IMG/VR virus record: IMGVR_UViG_3300031758_000267
Location: 1-35,238 of that record
DNA: 35,238 nucleotides
Reading direction: 5' to 3' (one strand)
Source of the DNA: a virus
Shown here: one piece after another, positions 1 through 6,628 of the stretch
Layout of the letters: every line of letters begins with the position of its first letter
How positions within the stretch are numbered: position 1 is the stretch's first letter
The notes under the pieces: model-generated
Database searches by the model: none
The model's input: only the letters and a program-made list of their open reading frames with translations
Told to the model about the DNA's origin: nothing
Made by a program: the position numbers and the translations under genes

Positions 1-438
1 TTACAGGATAATGATGAATTGTCCTATGACTCTCCTGAAGTGGTATTCCCTTTGTGGAATAATATTGTTGAAACAGCAGGAATGAAAGATGTTGCTGTTG
101 ATATCTATGGCGTTCATGTTGAAGTAACTTGTGCTTATTGGCGCAAGGCTAATCAGATACACGCTTGGTTTGTAAAGAATGTTCAAGGTGGAGAAGATAA
201 TTGTGGAGAATACTATGTATCCCATGAGAAATTGAAATCTCTACTTGATCTTGTGAATAAGGCTTTGGCAGAGCGTAATCCTAATTTGCTACCGCCACAA
301 GAAGGATTTTTCTTTGGCTCTACTGATATTGATGAATGGTATTGGAAAGACCTAAAGAATACTAAGGCTAAATTGGACAGAGTATTCTCCCTACCCGAAA
401 TGTCCAAATTGTCCTTTTACTACACTTCCTCATGGTAG
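1..438 (+). CDS. Conserved phage protein, 5' end outside window
   Basis: The frame is open to the first base of the window, so the true start lies upstream; a TTG at 19 is only an internal candidate. About 145 codons are visible. The motif GSTDIDEWYW near residue 105 and the flanking acidic and aromatic pattern resemble a small hypothetical protein frequent in actinobacteriophages. No catalytic motif, signal peptide or membrane segment is seen. It is the first of a row of + strand small genes. Function unknown; coding status is well supported by length and composition. Confidence 0.75.
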   Translation, partial: LQDNDELSYDSPEVVFPLWNNIVETAGMKDVAVDIYGVHVEVTCAYWRKANQIHAWFVKNVQGGEDNCGEYYVSHEKLKSLLDLVNKALAERNPNLLPPQEGFFFGSTDIDEWYWKDLKNTKAKLDRVFSLPEMSKLSFYYTSSW

Positions 439-452
439 AAGGGCGAGGGGAT

Positions 453-481
453 TTGATTTTGTCAGTCCCCCATGATAGGCT
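453..481 (+). promoter_or_regulatory. Putative promoter for the 510-1617 gene block
   Basis: TTGATT (453-458), a 17-base spacer, and TAGGCT (476-481). The -10 is weak, but the spacing and the downstream leader (ACGAAAGGAAATG) match other promoters of this arm. Confidence 0.35.
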
Positions 482-509
482 CTAGGTATTGAACGAAAGG
501 AAATGAAAA

Positions 510-722
510 ATGGATAAATTAGAATACGCACTAAAGGTTATTGCTAACTGCGACCTATGCTATGGCAAGGGTTATCAAGGTTGGGCTAATGGCGAGGACT
601 TTGATATTGAGGACTGCGAGTGTAATATTTATGGAATTATTTTAGATGATGACGGCTCAGTAATCTATGATAATGGTTTGCTAAGTGAGCCAGAATTATT
701 TTTGACTAGAGAGGCTAACTAA
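510..722 (+). CDS. Small protein with DnaJ-like CxxCxGxG motif
   Basis: 70 residues. CDLCYGKGYQGW near residues 15-26 followed by DCEC near 35 gives four cysteines arranged like half of a DnaJ-type zinc finger, so zinc binding is plausible. The C-terminal half is acidic. It is preceded by a strong AAAGGAAATG ribosome site and starts a block of closely packed genes (next start 2 bases after its stop). Seen: the cysteine pattern. Inferred: zinc binding. Biological role unknown. Confidence 0.7.
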   Translation: MDKLEYALKVIANCDLCYGKGYQGWANGEDFDIEDCECNIYGIILDDDGSVIYDNGLLSEPELFLTREAN

Positions 723-723
723 A

Positions 724-1023
724 ATGGGAAGTAATTTTGCTAACGAAATGGCTAGTGGCGTGTTAGATGATTTAGGTATTCACTTAGATTTGGAAACTCA
801 GATAGGAATTCACTTGTCGTCTAATCACTATCCGCCAGTGCCTAAATTTATGGTTCCAATTTGTATTGAAGCGATAGATGCCGTCAATGATGCTGGACTT
901 TGGGATTTAGAAATTCCTATGCCTGAAGGAGTGACCTATAAAGGTTTGACTACTGCGCCAGCATGGGCTATTATTGAACAACACCACTTACAGGCTTGGC
1001 TAATTGAAAGAGAGGAAGTCTAA
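724..1023 (+). CDS. Hypothetical phage protein
   Basis: 99 residues, soluble, no recognised motif. It begins two bases after the preceding stop, and its stop shares a base with the next start (TAATG at 1021-1025), so it is probably co-transcribed and translationally coupled with its neighbours. Role unknown. Confidence 0.7.
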   Translation: MGSNFANEMASGVLDDLGIHLDLETQIGIHLSSNHYPPVPKFMVPICIEAIDAVNDAGLWDLEIPMPEGVTYKGLTTAPAWAIIEQHHLQAWLIEREEV

Positions 1024-1163
1024 TGAAATTTGATGAAATGCTAGGAAAGGTGCTTGAAATATTCCCTGAAGCACTATTCCACGATGATGAAACAGGTGAG
1101 GTAGTAATCTCAACAGGCTTCAGACTTGTAAATGATGAATTAGTAGCGATGGAGGAAATCTAA
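1023..1163 (+). CDS. Very small acidic phage protein
   Basis: 46 residues beginning MKFDEMLGKVLEIFPEALF. Start overlaps the previous stop by one base (TAATG), and the next gene starts 2 bases after its stop; AGAGGAAG upstream serves as ribosome site. Such ultra-small acidic proteins are common in actinophage early regions. Function unknown; kept because of tight operon packing and coding-like composition. Confidence 0.65.
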   Translation: MKFDEMLGKVLEIFPEALFHDDETGEVVISTGFRLVNDELVAMEEI

Positions 1164-1164
1164 A

Positions 1165-1374
1165 ATGGAATACACTTATGCCCTTACCACTTCCTATGAC
1201 GGAGAATTGGTAAATACCCTGCGAGTTTCAGACATGATGACTGCGGTTGATGCTTGGACTAAATGCGTAGACTGCGGAGATGCTAAGGAATACGCAACTT
1301 ATAATCTTTCAGACCCAACAGGCAAGATGTATACTAAAACTTTTTATCGTAATGGAGAGGTAGTGATGCGCTAA
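1165..1374 (+). CDS. Hypothetical phage protein
   Basis: 69 residues. A CVDCGDA stretch in the middle has only two cysteines, so a full zinc site is unlikely unless the protein dimerises. Preceded by GGAGGAAATC as ribosome site. Part of the 510-1617 block. No recognised family. Confidence 0.65.
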   Translation: MEYTYALTTSYDGELVNTLRVSDMMTAVDAWTKCVDCGDAKEYATYNLSDPTGKMYTKTFYRNGEVVMR

Positions 1375-1617
1375 ATGTCTGATACAATAAACAGTATGAA
1401 GTTAGTTCCAGCGGATCTACTAAAGCCAGACCAACTAATGGAGGGCGACCTAATAAAAATTGGCGAAGATATTGTAGAAGTAATTGAAATATCTAGCGAT
1501 GGCGCTGCCGATAATTGGTTTATTGAAACTAAAGATGAGTTTGGTGAAAAAGAAACTTTTACTTTTCACTATACTGAATCTATTCCGCTTTATGTATTTA
1601 TTGAAACAATGGAATAA
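1375..1617 (+). CDS. Hypothetical phage protein, SH3-like pattern
   Basis: 80 residues. The stretch from about residue 22 (EGDLIKIGEDIVEVIEI) has the alternating hydrophobic pattern of a small beta-barrel (KOW/SH3-like), an inference from pattern only. It starts directly after the preceding stop, with GGAGAGG in the upstream gene as ribosome site. Last gene of the block before a hairpin and a new promoter. Confidence 0.65.
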   Translation: MSDTINSMKLVPADLLKPDQLMEGDLIKIGEDIVEVIEISSDGAADNWFIETKDEFGEKETFTFHYTESIPLYVFIETME

Positions 1618-1626
1618 ATAAAAAGT

Positions 1627-1652
1627 ATTTTGTGTGCTTCCCCGCACAAAAT
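1627..1652 (+). terminator. Hairpin downstream of the first gene block
   Basis: ATTTTGTG (1627-1634) pairs with CACAAAAT (1645-1652) around a 10-base loop. It lies 10 bases after a stop codon and before a new promoter. No U-run follows (C-run instead), so it may be an RNA end-protecting hairpin rather than an intrinsic terminator. Confidence 0.35.
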
Positions 1653-1688
1653 GCCCCCGTGCTGTCCGATTTGTACCAATTGTTCTCA

Positions 1689-1763
1689 TGTGTTTAAGAT
1701 CACATTAAAAAGCCCCCCGAAATCTCCCCCTGGATTGAAATTGTCAGTCGCTTCTGATAAGAT
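1689..1763 (+). promoter_or_regulatory. Promoter with Crp-like dyad and C-rich element
   Basis: TGTGT-N6-TCACA at 1689-1704 is one mismatch from the Crp/GlxR consensus TGTGA-N6-TCACA. It is followed by a C-rich element (about 1711-1731), then TTGAAA (1735-1740), a 17-base spacer, and TAAGAT (1758-1763). It drives the gene at 1789. Similar arrangements recur at 2539, 3578, 3870 and 4860. Confidence 0.55.
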
Positions 1764-1788
1764 TATTTATCTAAACGAAAGGCAAGAA

Positions 1789-2061
1789 ATGTTATCAACC
1801 GCATTAGCAATACAAACAGCAACACAAGACGCAGTTATGGACGAAGTAATTATGTCTATGGCTGCCGCTATGTATCAAAACAAAGACAGTATGGACTCAG
1901 ATGAATTCGCAAAAGCACTATTTCATTATTCTGCTAGTCTTTCAGCACTTACCGCAACACTCGTTACAACTGTCTGCTTGACAGAAAGCCAGTTAGATGA
2001 GATGATGAATACTATAAAAGAATTTGACTCACTAGGAAAGGACATAACAAATGGAAACTAA
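1789..2061 (+). CDS. Hypothetical phage protein
   Basis: 90 residues, mostly helical and rich in Ala, Met and Thr (MLSTALAIQTATQDAVMDEV). The frame extends upstream to 1630, but that part crosses the promoter and hairpin; the ATG at 1789 is preceded by ACGAAAGGCAAGAA, the ribosome-site type used throughout this arm, so it is chosen. The end overlaps the next gene by 11 bases. No recognised family. Confidence 0.7.
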   Translation: MLSTALAIQTATQDAVMDEVIMSMAAAMYQNKDSMDSDEFAKALFHYSASLSALTATLVTTVCLTESQLDEMMNTIKEFDSLGKDITNGN

Positions 2062-2491
2062 TGAAACAGTAGCGCCTGAGCATTATAACCCCAACCAACT
2101 CGTAACCTATAAAGTTATTGAGAGTGGTACTGCAAAATATCCAACTGTAAAGGTTGTAGACCTTGAATGGGATTTACATCAGAATCGTTCGAATGTTGCA
2201 AACCTATCTCAATATATTTCTAAAGTAAATCAGTTAGAGAATCAACTTGCTAACTATCTTGAAATGGATTCAGAAGAAATTGTTTCAGATATTTGTAGCA
2301 TCTTTGGATTCAATCCAACTAAGGAGATTGAATTTGAAGCAACTGCAACAATTACTGGTCGTGTATTAGTTGCACTATCAGACCTTGCAAACTTTGATAT
2401 TGATGACATTGATTTGACTGTTTATGCAGATTCACACTCACATGATGTTGAAGTTGATGTGGAGGTTGACCACATTAGTCGCATAGACTAA
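2051..2491 (+). CDS. Hypothetical acidic phage protein
   Basis: 146 residues, with an acidic C-terminal third (DIDDIDLTVYADSHSHDVEV). Starts inside the end of the preceding gene with CTAGGAAAGG upstream as ribosome site, so it is translationally coupled. Predicted soluble; no catalytic motif. Followed by copy 1 of the hairpin repeat. Function unknown. Confidence 0.75.
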   Translation: METNETVAPEHYNPNQLVTYKVIESGTAKYPTVKVVDLEWDLHQNRSNVANLSQYISKVNQLENQLANYLEMDSEEIVSDICSIFGFNPTKEIEFEATATITGRVLVALSDLANFDIDDIDLTVYADSHSHDVEVDVEVDHISRID

Positions 2492-2500
2492 AAAAAAAGA

Positions 2501-2525
2501 CCTGAGCAAGTCTATAAACTGCTCC
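2501..2525 (+). repeat. Hairpin repeat copy 1 (CCTGAGCA...AAACTGCTC)
   Basis: TGAGCA (2503-2508) and TGCTCC (2520-2525) form a short stem around an 11-base loop ending in AAAC. Located 10 bases after a stop codon. Other copies at 4149, 4669, 6004 and, on the - strand, 24393; a degenerate copy lies at about 4775-4812. Confidence 0.7.
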
Positions 2526-2538
2526 TGCCCACGTGCGG

Positions 2539-2592
2539 TGTGATCTTTATCACATTTGAGATTTTGACATTTTTATGTGTTTATGATAAGAT
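2539..2592 (+). promoter_or_regulatory. Promoter with perfect Crp-type operator
   Basis: TGTGA-TCTTTA-TCACA at 2539-2554 is a perfect match to the Crp/GlxR core. TTGACA (2564-2569), a 17-base spacer and TAAGAT (2587-2592) follow. The ATG of the next gene is at 2599, six bases after the -10 box, so the transcript should be leaderless. Confidence 0.7.
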
Positions 2593-2598
2593 TATTTT

Positions 2599-2748
2599 AT
2601 GAAGAAAACACCAGAGGAATTACGCAGGCTTATGGAATTACGCCGTAGCAATGCTGCCTCTGCCGTACCCTCAAAAAAGAAATACAATAGAAAGAAAAGT
2701 CAGTCCTCGCTGATACAATTGAGGAAAGAAAGGGCCCCCCATGACTAA
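2599..2748 (+). CDS. Small basic protein, leaderless
   Basis: 49 residues, strongly basic in the middle (SKKKYNRKKSQ), with a short helical N-terminus (EELRRLMELRR). It may bind nucleic acid or be an RNA-binding peptide, an inference from charge only. No ribosome site; the -10 TAAGAT ends six bases upstream of ATG. It overlaps the next gene by 8 bases (ATGACTAA). Confidence 0.6.
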   Translation: MKKTPEELRRLMELRRSNAASAVPSKKKYNRKKSQSSLIQLRKERAPHD

Positions 2749-3463
2749 ACTAAAACGCTCTAATGATAGGAAAGTGGCTAATGCTGTATCAAAAAACGGA
2801 AAGACCCCAACAATTGCCAACACTTTTGGATTGCCTAGTGGTAAGGCTTACTCATGTCCTGGTGAAACCTCTGTATGCAGCAAAGTATGCTACGCAGGAA
2901 AACTCGAAAAAATCTATAAAGGTGTAAGAGATAATCTGCTACACAATTGGAATTTACTAAAAGACGCTAACTATGAAGAGATGTATGACTTACTTTCTGC
3001 AATGATAAAAGAGTTTATTGTTGATTGTGAAAAGAAAGACGCTCCTAAACTATTCCGCATTCACTGGGATGGTGACTTTTTCAATGACGAATACGCAAGG
3101 GCCTGGAAGCATGTCATCCTAAATAATCCTGATGTTCAATTCTGGGTATACACTAGAGTGAAATCCGCTGCCCTAATTCTCAAGGGTATGGATAATCTAT
3201 CACTATACTATTCTGCAGATAGCGAGAATGTAAAAACCGCTGTAGACCTAAAACTAAATCATGGTGTACGCATGGCATACCTTGCACAAAACTTTGCAAC
3301 TGGTAAAGCAGATGTAAAAGAAATGATTGGAAGACCTGCTGCAAAATGTCCTGAAAATGCAAAACAAATTCCACTAATCTCAACTAAGGGCTCGGCTTGC
3401 GTTTCGTGCTCACTTTGTGTATACTCTAAGAGCGACATAATTTTCTCTGCGAGTAAGAAATGA
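2741..3463 (+). CDS. GP88-family phage protein
   Basis: 240 residues. Cysteine clusters CPGETSVCSKVC (about 39-50) and CPENAK...CVSCSLCVYSK (about 203-229) bracket a central domain with FRIHWDGDFF and FWVYTRV. This layout matches the actinophage 'gene product 88' domain (PF17338), whose role is unknown; the cysteines could hold zinc or an iron-sulfur cluster. The length is typical. Its start overlaps the preceding small gene, with GAAAGG as ribosome site. Family assignment rests on remembered motif pattern. Confidence 0.75.
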   Translation: MTKLKRSNDRKVANAVSKNGKTPTIANTFGLPSGKAYSCPGETSVCSKVCYAGKLEKIYKGVRDNLLHNWNLLKDANYEEMYDLLSAMIKEFIVDCEKKDAPKLFRIHWDGDFFNDEYARAWKHVILNNPDVQFWVYTRVKSAALILKGMDNLSLYYSADSENVKTAVDLKLNHGVRMAYLAQNFATGKADVKEMIGRPAAKCPENAKQIPLISTKGSACVSCSLCVYSKSDIIFSASKK

Positions 3464-3468
3464 GATAA

Positions 3469-3531
3469 ATGGATACCAAACAAGTTATTTTATTATTGCT
3501 GTTTTTATTTATTTTCTTTTTATATCAGTGA
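3469..3531 (+). CDS. Possible 20-residue membrane peptide
   Basis: ATG six bases after the preceding stop; MDTKQVILLLLFLFIFFLYQ is almost entirely one hydrophobic helix. No clear ribosome site beyond GAGATAAATG. It could be a genuine micro-membrane protein or chance. Kept as low confidence because phages often encode such peptides. Confidence 0.3.
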   Translation: MDTKQVILLLLFLFIFFLYQ

Positions 3532-3577
3532 AAGGGCGGCACGTCCGCAAAATCTTTGGTTTGTCAAGTCATTACAA

Positions 3578-3657
3578 TGTGATTATAAACACTTTATAAA
3601 TCCCCCCGCAGATCCCCCTGAATTGTATTTTTGACATTTTTCTGCTAGACTTATACT
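3578..3657 (+). promoter_or_regulatory. Promoter with degenerate Crp-like dyad and C-rich element
   Basis: TGTGA-N6-ACACT (3578-3593, two mismatches), a C-rich element (about 3602-3619) close to that at 1711, TTGACA (3631-3636) and TATACT (3652-3657) or TACTAT (3654-3659) as -10. The leader AGCAATAACCCC...AACGAAAGGAAACACA is nearly repeated before the gene at 3961. Confidence 0.6.
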
Positions 3658-3690
3658 ATAAGCAATAACCCCACAACGAAAGGAAACACA

Positions 3691-3861
3691 ATGACCCTCG
3701 GAGGATACACTTATCAGATTGGTGACCTATTCACCACCAGCAAGACAGGCGTTACAGGTCGTATCGCAAGTTTCGCACCAATGTCTAACAGTGTTACTAG
3801 AGTTAGTCTTGTCTTGGCAAATGGCTCTCGCCGTTTGGCTATGGTAAAGACCAGCAAGTAA
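3691..3861 (+). CDS. Small phage protein, paralog of the next gene
   Basis: 56 residues. The pattern Y-x-I-GD-x-FTT-x-K-T-x-VTG-R-I is shared with the 54-residue product at 3961, and both end in a Trp/Val-x-K-x-(A/S)K tail. Likely a small beta-barrel. Strong ribosome site GAAAGG. Gene, leader and promoter look duplicated in tandem. Function unknown. Confidence 0.7.
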   Translation: MTLGGYTYQIGDLFTTSKTGVTGRIASFAPMSNSVTRVSLVLANGSRRLAMVKTSK

Positions 3862-3869
3862 TCTCAAAA

Positions 3870-3921
3870 TGTGAGAAATGTCAGACCTAGATTTGACATT
3901 TTTCTCCAATAATGTCATAAT
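3870..3921 (+). promoter_or_regulatory. Duplicate promoter with Crp-like dyad
   Basis: TGTGA-GAAATG-TCAGA (3870-3885, one mismatch) followed by TTGACA (3893-3898), a 17-base spacer and CATAAT (3916-3921). The transcribed leader from 3922 nearly repeats that at 3652-3690. Confidence 0.55.
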
Positions 3922-3960
3922 TATACAATAAGCAATAACCCCTAACAGAAAGGAAACACA

Positions 3961-4125
3961 ATGTCAGTAGCAACAGCAACATACAAGGTAGGCGACACCT
4001 ACACCACACAGAAGTCAAAGGTCACAGGAGTAATCACAGAGATTACACCACAAGCCAATGGTAATGTTCGTGTAAAACTTGATGTCAATGGTAAGTCACG
4101 CTATACCACTTGGACAGCAAAGTAA
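3961..4125 (+). CDS. Small phage protein, paralog of the preceding gene
   Basis: 54 residues: YKVGDTYTTQKSKVTGVI aligns with YQIGDLFTTSKTGVTGRI of the 3691 product. The second half (VRVKLDVNGKSRYTTWTAK) continues the beta-rich pattern. It has its own promoter and GAAAGG ribosome site, so the two copies are independently expressed. Followed by hairpin repeat copy 2. Confidence 0.7.
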   Translation: MSVATATYKVGDTYTTQKSKVTGVITEITPQANGNVRVKLDVNGKSRYTTWTAK

Positions 4126-4148
4126 TCTTAGCAATAACGCTAACCTCT

Positions 4149-4176
4149 CCTGAGCATGAGAAGGATAAACTGCTCA
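4149..4176 (+). repeat. Hairpin repeat copy 2
   Basis: CCTGAGCA then TGCTCA (4171-4176) with a 14-base loop ending in AAAC. Lies 23 bases after a stop codon and directly before the next promoter. Confidence 0.7.
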
Positions 4177-4178
4177 AC

Positions 4179-4207
4179 TTGATTTTCTAGTATAGAAATG
4201 CTAAACT
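4179..4207 (+). promoter_or_regulatory. Putative promoter
   Basis: TTGATT (4179-4184), 17 bases, TAAACT (4202-4207); followed by leader with AACGAAAGGACAG and the gene at 4240. Confidence 0.45.
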
Positions 4208-4239
4208 AGATACACCCCACTAACGAAAGGACAGACCCA

Positions 4240-4659
4240 ATGTCAAGAGGCAAAGCCATAAATGTCAAGATTGCTACAACTAAAGTAATCAAGGCTCTTG
4301 AAACAAAACTAGCCCAAATCCAAAAGGATAAGGCTAATCAGAAAGTAAATGAGGAGAAATACTCAAAGGCAACAGAGAAGTGGAACAAGGAAATTGCTAA
4401 GTTAGCACTTGCTCAAATCTCTAAGGCAACAGACTTATCTGCTAATGTTCGCTGGAACGGCGAAGTAAATGTTGATTTCAATTTACCAAAAGGTTCTATT
4501 GAATTACCTGTAATGCCTGAGAAAGATTTTGAGTCTTTCAATGATTGGCAATACAAGGAAATGGTAGATGAAATTGAAAACGCTATTCGTATCCTAAAGA
4601 TGACAGATGAGGAAGTAGTTTCCACATCTACTTACAACGCTATCGCTAGATACTTGTAA
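4240..4659 (+). CDS. Hypothetical phage protein with coiled-coil N-terminus
   Basis: 139 residues. About the first 65 are charged and helical (ETKLAQIQKDKANQKVNEEK), suggesting a coiled coil; the rest (about 70-139) is mixed alpha/beta. ACGAAAGG upstream sets the start. It stands alone between two promoters and is followed by hairpin repeat copy 3. No recognised family. Confidence 0.75.
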   Translation: MSRGKAINVKIATTKVIKALETKLAQIQKDKANQKVNEEKYSKATEKWNKEIAKLALAQISKATDLSANVRWNGEVNVDFNLPKGSIELPVMPEKDFESFNDWQYKEMVDEIENAIRILKMTDEEVVSTSTYNAIARYL

Positions 4660-4668
4660 TAAAACTTT

Positions 4669-4693
4669 CCTGAGCAAGAAATAAAACTGCTCA
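4669..4693 (+). repeat. Hairpin repeat copy 3
   Basis: CCTGAGCA...AAACTGCTCA: TGAGCA 4671-4676 and TGCTCA 4688-4693, 11-base loop. Located 10 bases after a stop codon. Confidence 0.7.
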
Positions 4694-4714
4694 CCAATAA
4701 AACTAAATAAAATT

Positions 4715-4803
4715 GGGTGACAGCCTGCGTTCAAGGCAGATCTATCTGCGAAAGTCCCCTGGCACTCCCTAACACCTGAGTATGGAGGAAATCCTTTAGT
4801 GTC
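4715..4803 (+). other. Possible structured RNA in a gene-free stretch
   Basis: No open frame is credible between 4660 and 4977. Within it GGGTG (4715-4719) can pair with CACCT (4773-4777), GCAGA (4736-4740) with TCTGC (4745-4749), and GGCACT (4761-4766) with AGTGTC (4798-4803). A degenerate hairpin-repeat copy (CCTGAG...TAAACTGCTCC, about 4775-4812) overlaps. The helices partly compete, so this is only a candidate. Confidence 0.3.
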
Positions 4804-4836
4804 TAAACTGCTCCACCTCAAAATCCCCCCGTGCCG

Positions 4837-4860
4837 TTATCCACAGGTTTATCCACAGGT
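4837..4860 (+). promoter_or_regulatory. Tandem pair of DnaA boxes
   Basis: TTATCCACAGGT occurs twice in direct succession (4837-4848 and 4849-4860). Both contain the consensus DnaA box TTATCCACA. The same 24-base unit occurs inverted at 11320-11343. Confidence 0.55.
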
Positions 4861-4946
4861 GTGAATTTGCTCACATTTACGAGATGTCCGATTTATCCCC
4901 TATCTAACTATACAGATTTGCATTTGTCAGCCTATCCTGCTATACT
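4860..4946 (+). promoter_or_regulatory. Promoter of the DUF932 gene with perfect Crp-type operator
   Basis: TGTGA-ATTTGC-TCACA at 4860-4875 is a perfect Crp/GlxR core. Downstream are TTGCAT (4918-4923), 17 bases, TATACT (4941-4946), and the leader ACTACGAAAGGATAA before ATG 4978. Confidence 0.6.
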
Positions 4947-4977
4947 TGAAATTCAATAACTACGAAAGGATAAATAA

Positions 4978-5994
4978 ATGGCGCATGAACTAGAAACGCA
5001 AAACGGCGTTGCTTCATTTGCTTCTTTTCGTGAACCTGCTTGGCATGGTCTAGGCACAGTGTTCACAGAAGAAAAAACAACAAGCGAAATGCTTGCTGCT
5101 GCTAATCTAAATAATTGGAATGTTAGATTAGTTGATGTTGAGATTCCATCTACTCTTACATCTGATAAATCTTATCAGTATGTTGTTCGCACTAACCCCA
5201 CAGATAACAATCAAACAGATATTCTTGGTGTTGTCGGTGAGCGTTATCATGTTTTGCAGAATGAAGATTTATTCTCATTCGGTGATAATATCCTTGACGG
5301 CGGAGGTCGTTGGGAAACTGCTGGCTCAATCAAGGGTGGTCGTGTTGTATTCGGCTCTCTCGCTCTTCAGCGTGAAACAGTATTAGACCCTAGCGGTGTT
5401 GCAGATAAGGTAAAGACTTATTTACTTATCAATACATCACATGACGGCTCAATCGCTATTCAAGCAAGCATTACACCTGTTCGTGTTGTGTGTGCTAACA
5501 CTCTCAATCTTGCACTAGGTGGCAAGAAAAAGAAAAATGGTATCAAGCAATCATTCAAGATTCGCCACACTCAAACTGCCAATGGTAAAGTGCAGATTGC
5601 TCGTGAAACTCTTGGGCTTGCTAATGCTTACATGGACGAATTCGACATCATGGCTAAGGCTATGTTCGAGAAGGAAGTCAATGCTAAACAATTCAATGAT
5701 ATTATTCTTGCTGCTTATCCAAAGCCTGATAAAGATGCTAAGGGTTCAATCAAGAAGTGGGAAAATAAAGTTGATGTTATCAATGACATCTATACAGGCG
5801 AATTCAATGGCATGATTGCTGGAAACGCTTGGGGTGCTTTCAATGCACTAACCGAACGCCTTGATTGGTATCGCTCCGCAAGAGGTGGTTCTAACGAATC
5901 AATCCTTGCATCTGCAAGTGGTTTTGACCCTGCTATCAATGCAGAAAAAAATCGTTTGCTAAAAGTTGTGCAGAATGTAATGCAACTCGCATAA
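4978..5994 (+). CDS. DUF932 / phage-plasmid-like protein
   Basis: 338 residues. The N-terminus (FREPAWHGLGTVF at about 18-30) and the order of conserved blocks (VVGERYHVLQNEDLF, GGRWETAGSIKGGR, RVVCANTLNLAL) match DUF932, known also as TIGR03299 phage/plasmid-like proteins, usually about 300-380 residues. The molecular role of the family is not established. ACGAAAGG fixes the start. It is the largest gene of the left arm, has a Crp-like operator and DnaA boxes upstream, and is followed by repeat copy 4 and tRNA-Asp. Confidence 0.88.
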   Translation: MAHELETQNGVASFASFREPAWHGLGTVFTEEKTTSEMLAAANLNNWNVRLVDVEIPSTLTSDKSYQYVVRTNPTDNNQTDILGVVGERYHVLQNEDLFSFGDNILDGGGRWETAGSIKGGRVVFGSLALQRETVLDPSGVADKVKTYLLINTSHDGSIAIQASITPVRVVCANTLNLALGGKKKKNGIKQSFKIRHTQTANGKVQIARETLGLANAYMDEFDIMAKAMFEKEVNAKQFNDIILAAYPKPDKDAKGSIKKWENKVDVINDIYTGEFNGMIAGNAWGAFNALTERLDWYRSARGGSNESILASASGFDPAINAEKNRLLKVVQNVMQLA

Positions 5995-6003
5995 CAAAAA
6001 ATT

Positions 6004-6028
6004 CCTGAGCAAGAATTCAAACTGCTCA
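6004..6028 (+). repeat. Hairpin repeat copy 4
   Basis: TGAGCA 6006-6011 and TGCTCA 6023-6028 with an 11-base loop, between the DUF932 stop and tRNA-Asp. Confidence 0.7.
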
Positions 6029-6034
6029 GCAATT

Positions 6035-6110
6035 GGTTCCGTAGATTAGTCTGGTTTAAATCGCTACACTGTCACTGTAGAGATCGTGGGTTCAAATCCC
6101 ATCGGAATCG
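6035..6110 (+). tRNA. tRNA-Asp (GTC)
   Basis: Acceptor 6035-6041 pairs with 6103-6109 (one G-U); D stem GATT/AATC; anticodon stem CTACA/TGTAG with loop CTGTCAC, anticodon GTC at 6071-6073; T arm GTGGG-TTCAAAT-CCCAT; discriminator G. No encoded CCA. Seven bases after hairpin repeat copy 4, so possibly processed from the DUF932 transcript. Confidence 0.9.
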
Positions 6111-6232
6111 CAAAGAAAATCGGGACGTGGGAATTCGGACATTTTGGACATAAAAATATCAATCTTAAATTAAATTACGAAGAACGAAATAAATCCCCAA
6201 AAATATCAAAATCAAAAACAATTACGATAGAG

Positions 6233-6261
6233 TTGACATTTCCCCGATTATCTGCCATAAT
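6233..6261 (+). promoter_or_regulatory. Strong promoter for leaderless gene 6268
   Basis: TTGACA (6233-6238), 17 bases, CATAAT (6256-6261), then ATG six bases later. Confidence 0.65.
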
Positions 6262-6267
6262 TAATAC

Positions 6268-6426
6268 ATGACCCAAACATACAAACCATACACCATAAAT
6301 GAACTAGTCCAAGAAATCTACGAGGACAACCTATCGCACTTTGAATTTGAGGAAAACATGGGTGGAGACCCTTGTGACTGCAGCCTACACATCACAATGA
6401 ATACTATCATGAAATACTGGGAATAA
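6268..6426 (+). CDS. Small acidic phage protein, leaderless
   Basis: 52 residues with GGDPCDCSLH in the C-terminal half. The predicted transcription start coincides with the ATG. Two bases separate it from the next gene, so it heads a three-gene operon (6268-6907). No recognised family. Confidence 0.6.
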   Translation: MTQTYKPYTINELVQEIYEDNLSHFEFEENMGGDPCDCSLHITMNTIMKYWE

Positions 6427-6428
6427 CA

Positions 6429-6626
6429 ATGAATCTAGAAACATTAATTGAATTTATCAAGATTACTATTATTAGTCTTGAACAAGACCTAGAAGGGCTT
6501 AATGAACAAATGGAAGCATTAGACCCTGCTTGCAAAGACTTTGCTGATTTAGATATTGAATATAACTTCATAAGTGGACAAGTGACAGGTATGCGGTATA
6601 TACTTAGTCAAACACAGGAAGGATAG
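6429..6626 (+). CDS. Small helical protein, distant relative of the next gene
   Basis: 65 residues, two predicted helices. The C-terminal pattern E-Y-N-F-I-S-GQV-TGMRYILSQT resembles ERKYWEGQVDALVHLYSLT in the following product, suggesting an old duplication. The ATG follows the previous stop by two bases; coupling is likely because only a weak ribosome site is visible. Confidence 0.65.
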   Translation: MNLETLIEFIKITIISLEQDLEGLNEQMEALDPACKDFADLDIEYNFISGQVTGMRYILSQTQEG

Positions 6627-6628
6627 TA

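Noticed and set aside
1630-1788. N-terminal extension of the 1789 gene
   Set aside because: It runs through the hairpin, the Crp-like site and the promoter; the ACGAAAGG site favours ATG 1789.
6086-6271. Open frame from ATG 6086 across tRNA-Asp's 3' end
   Set aside because: It begins inside the tRNA and crosses the next promoter; its sequence is not protein-like.
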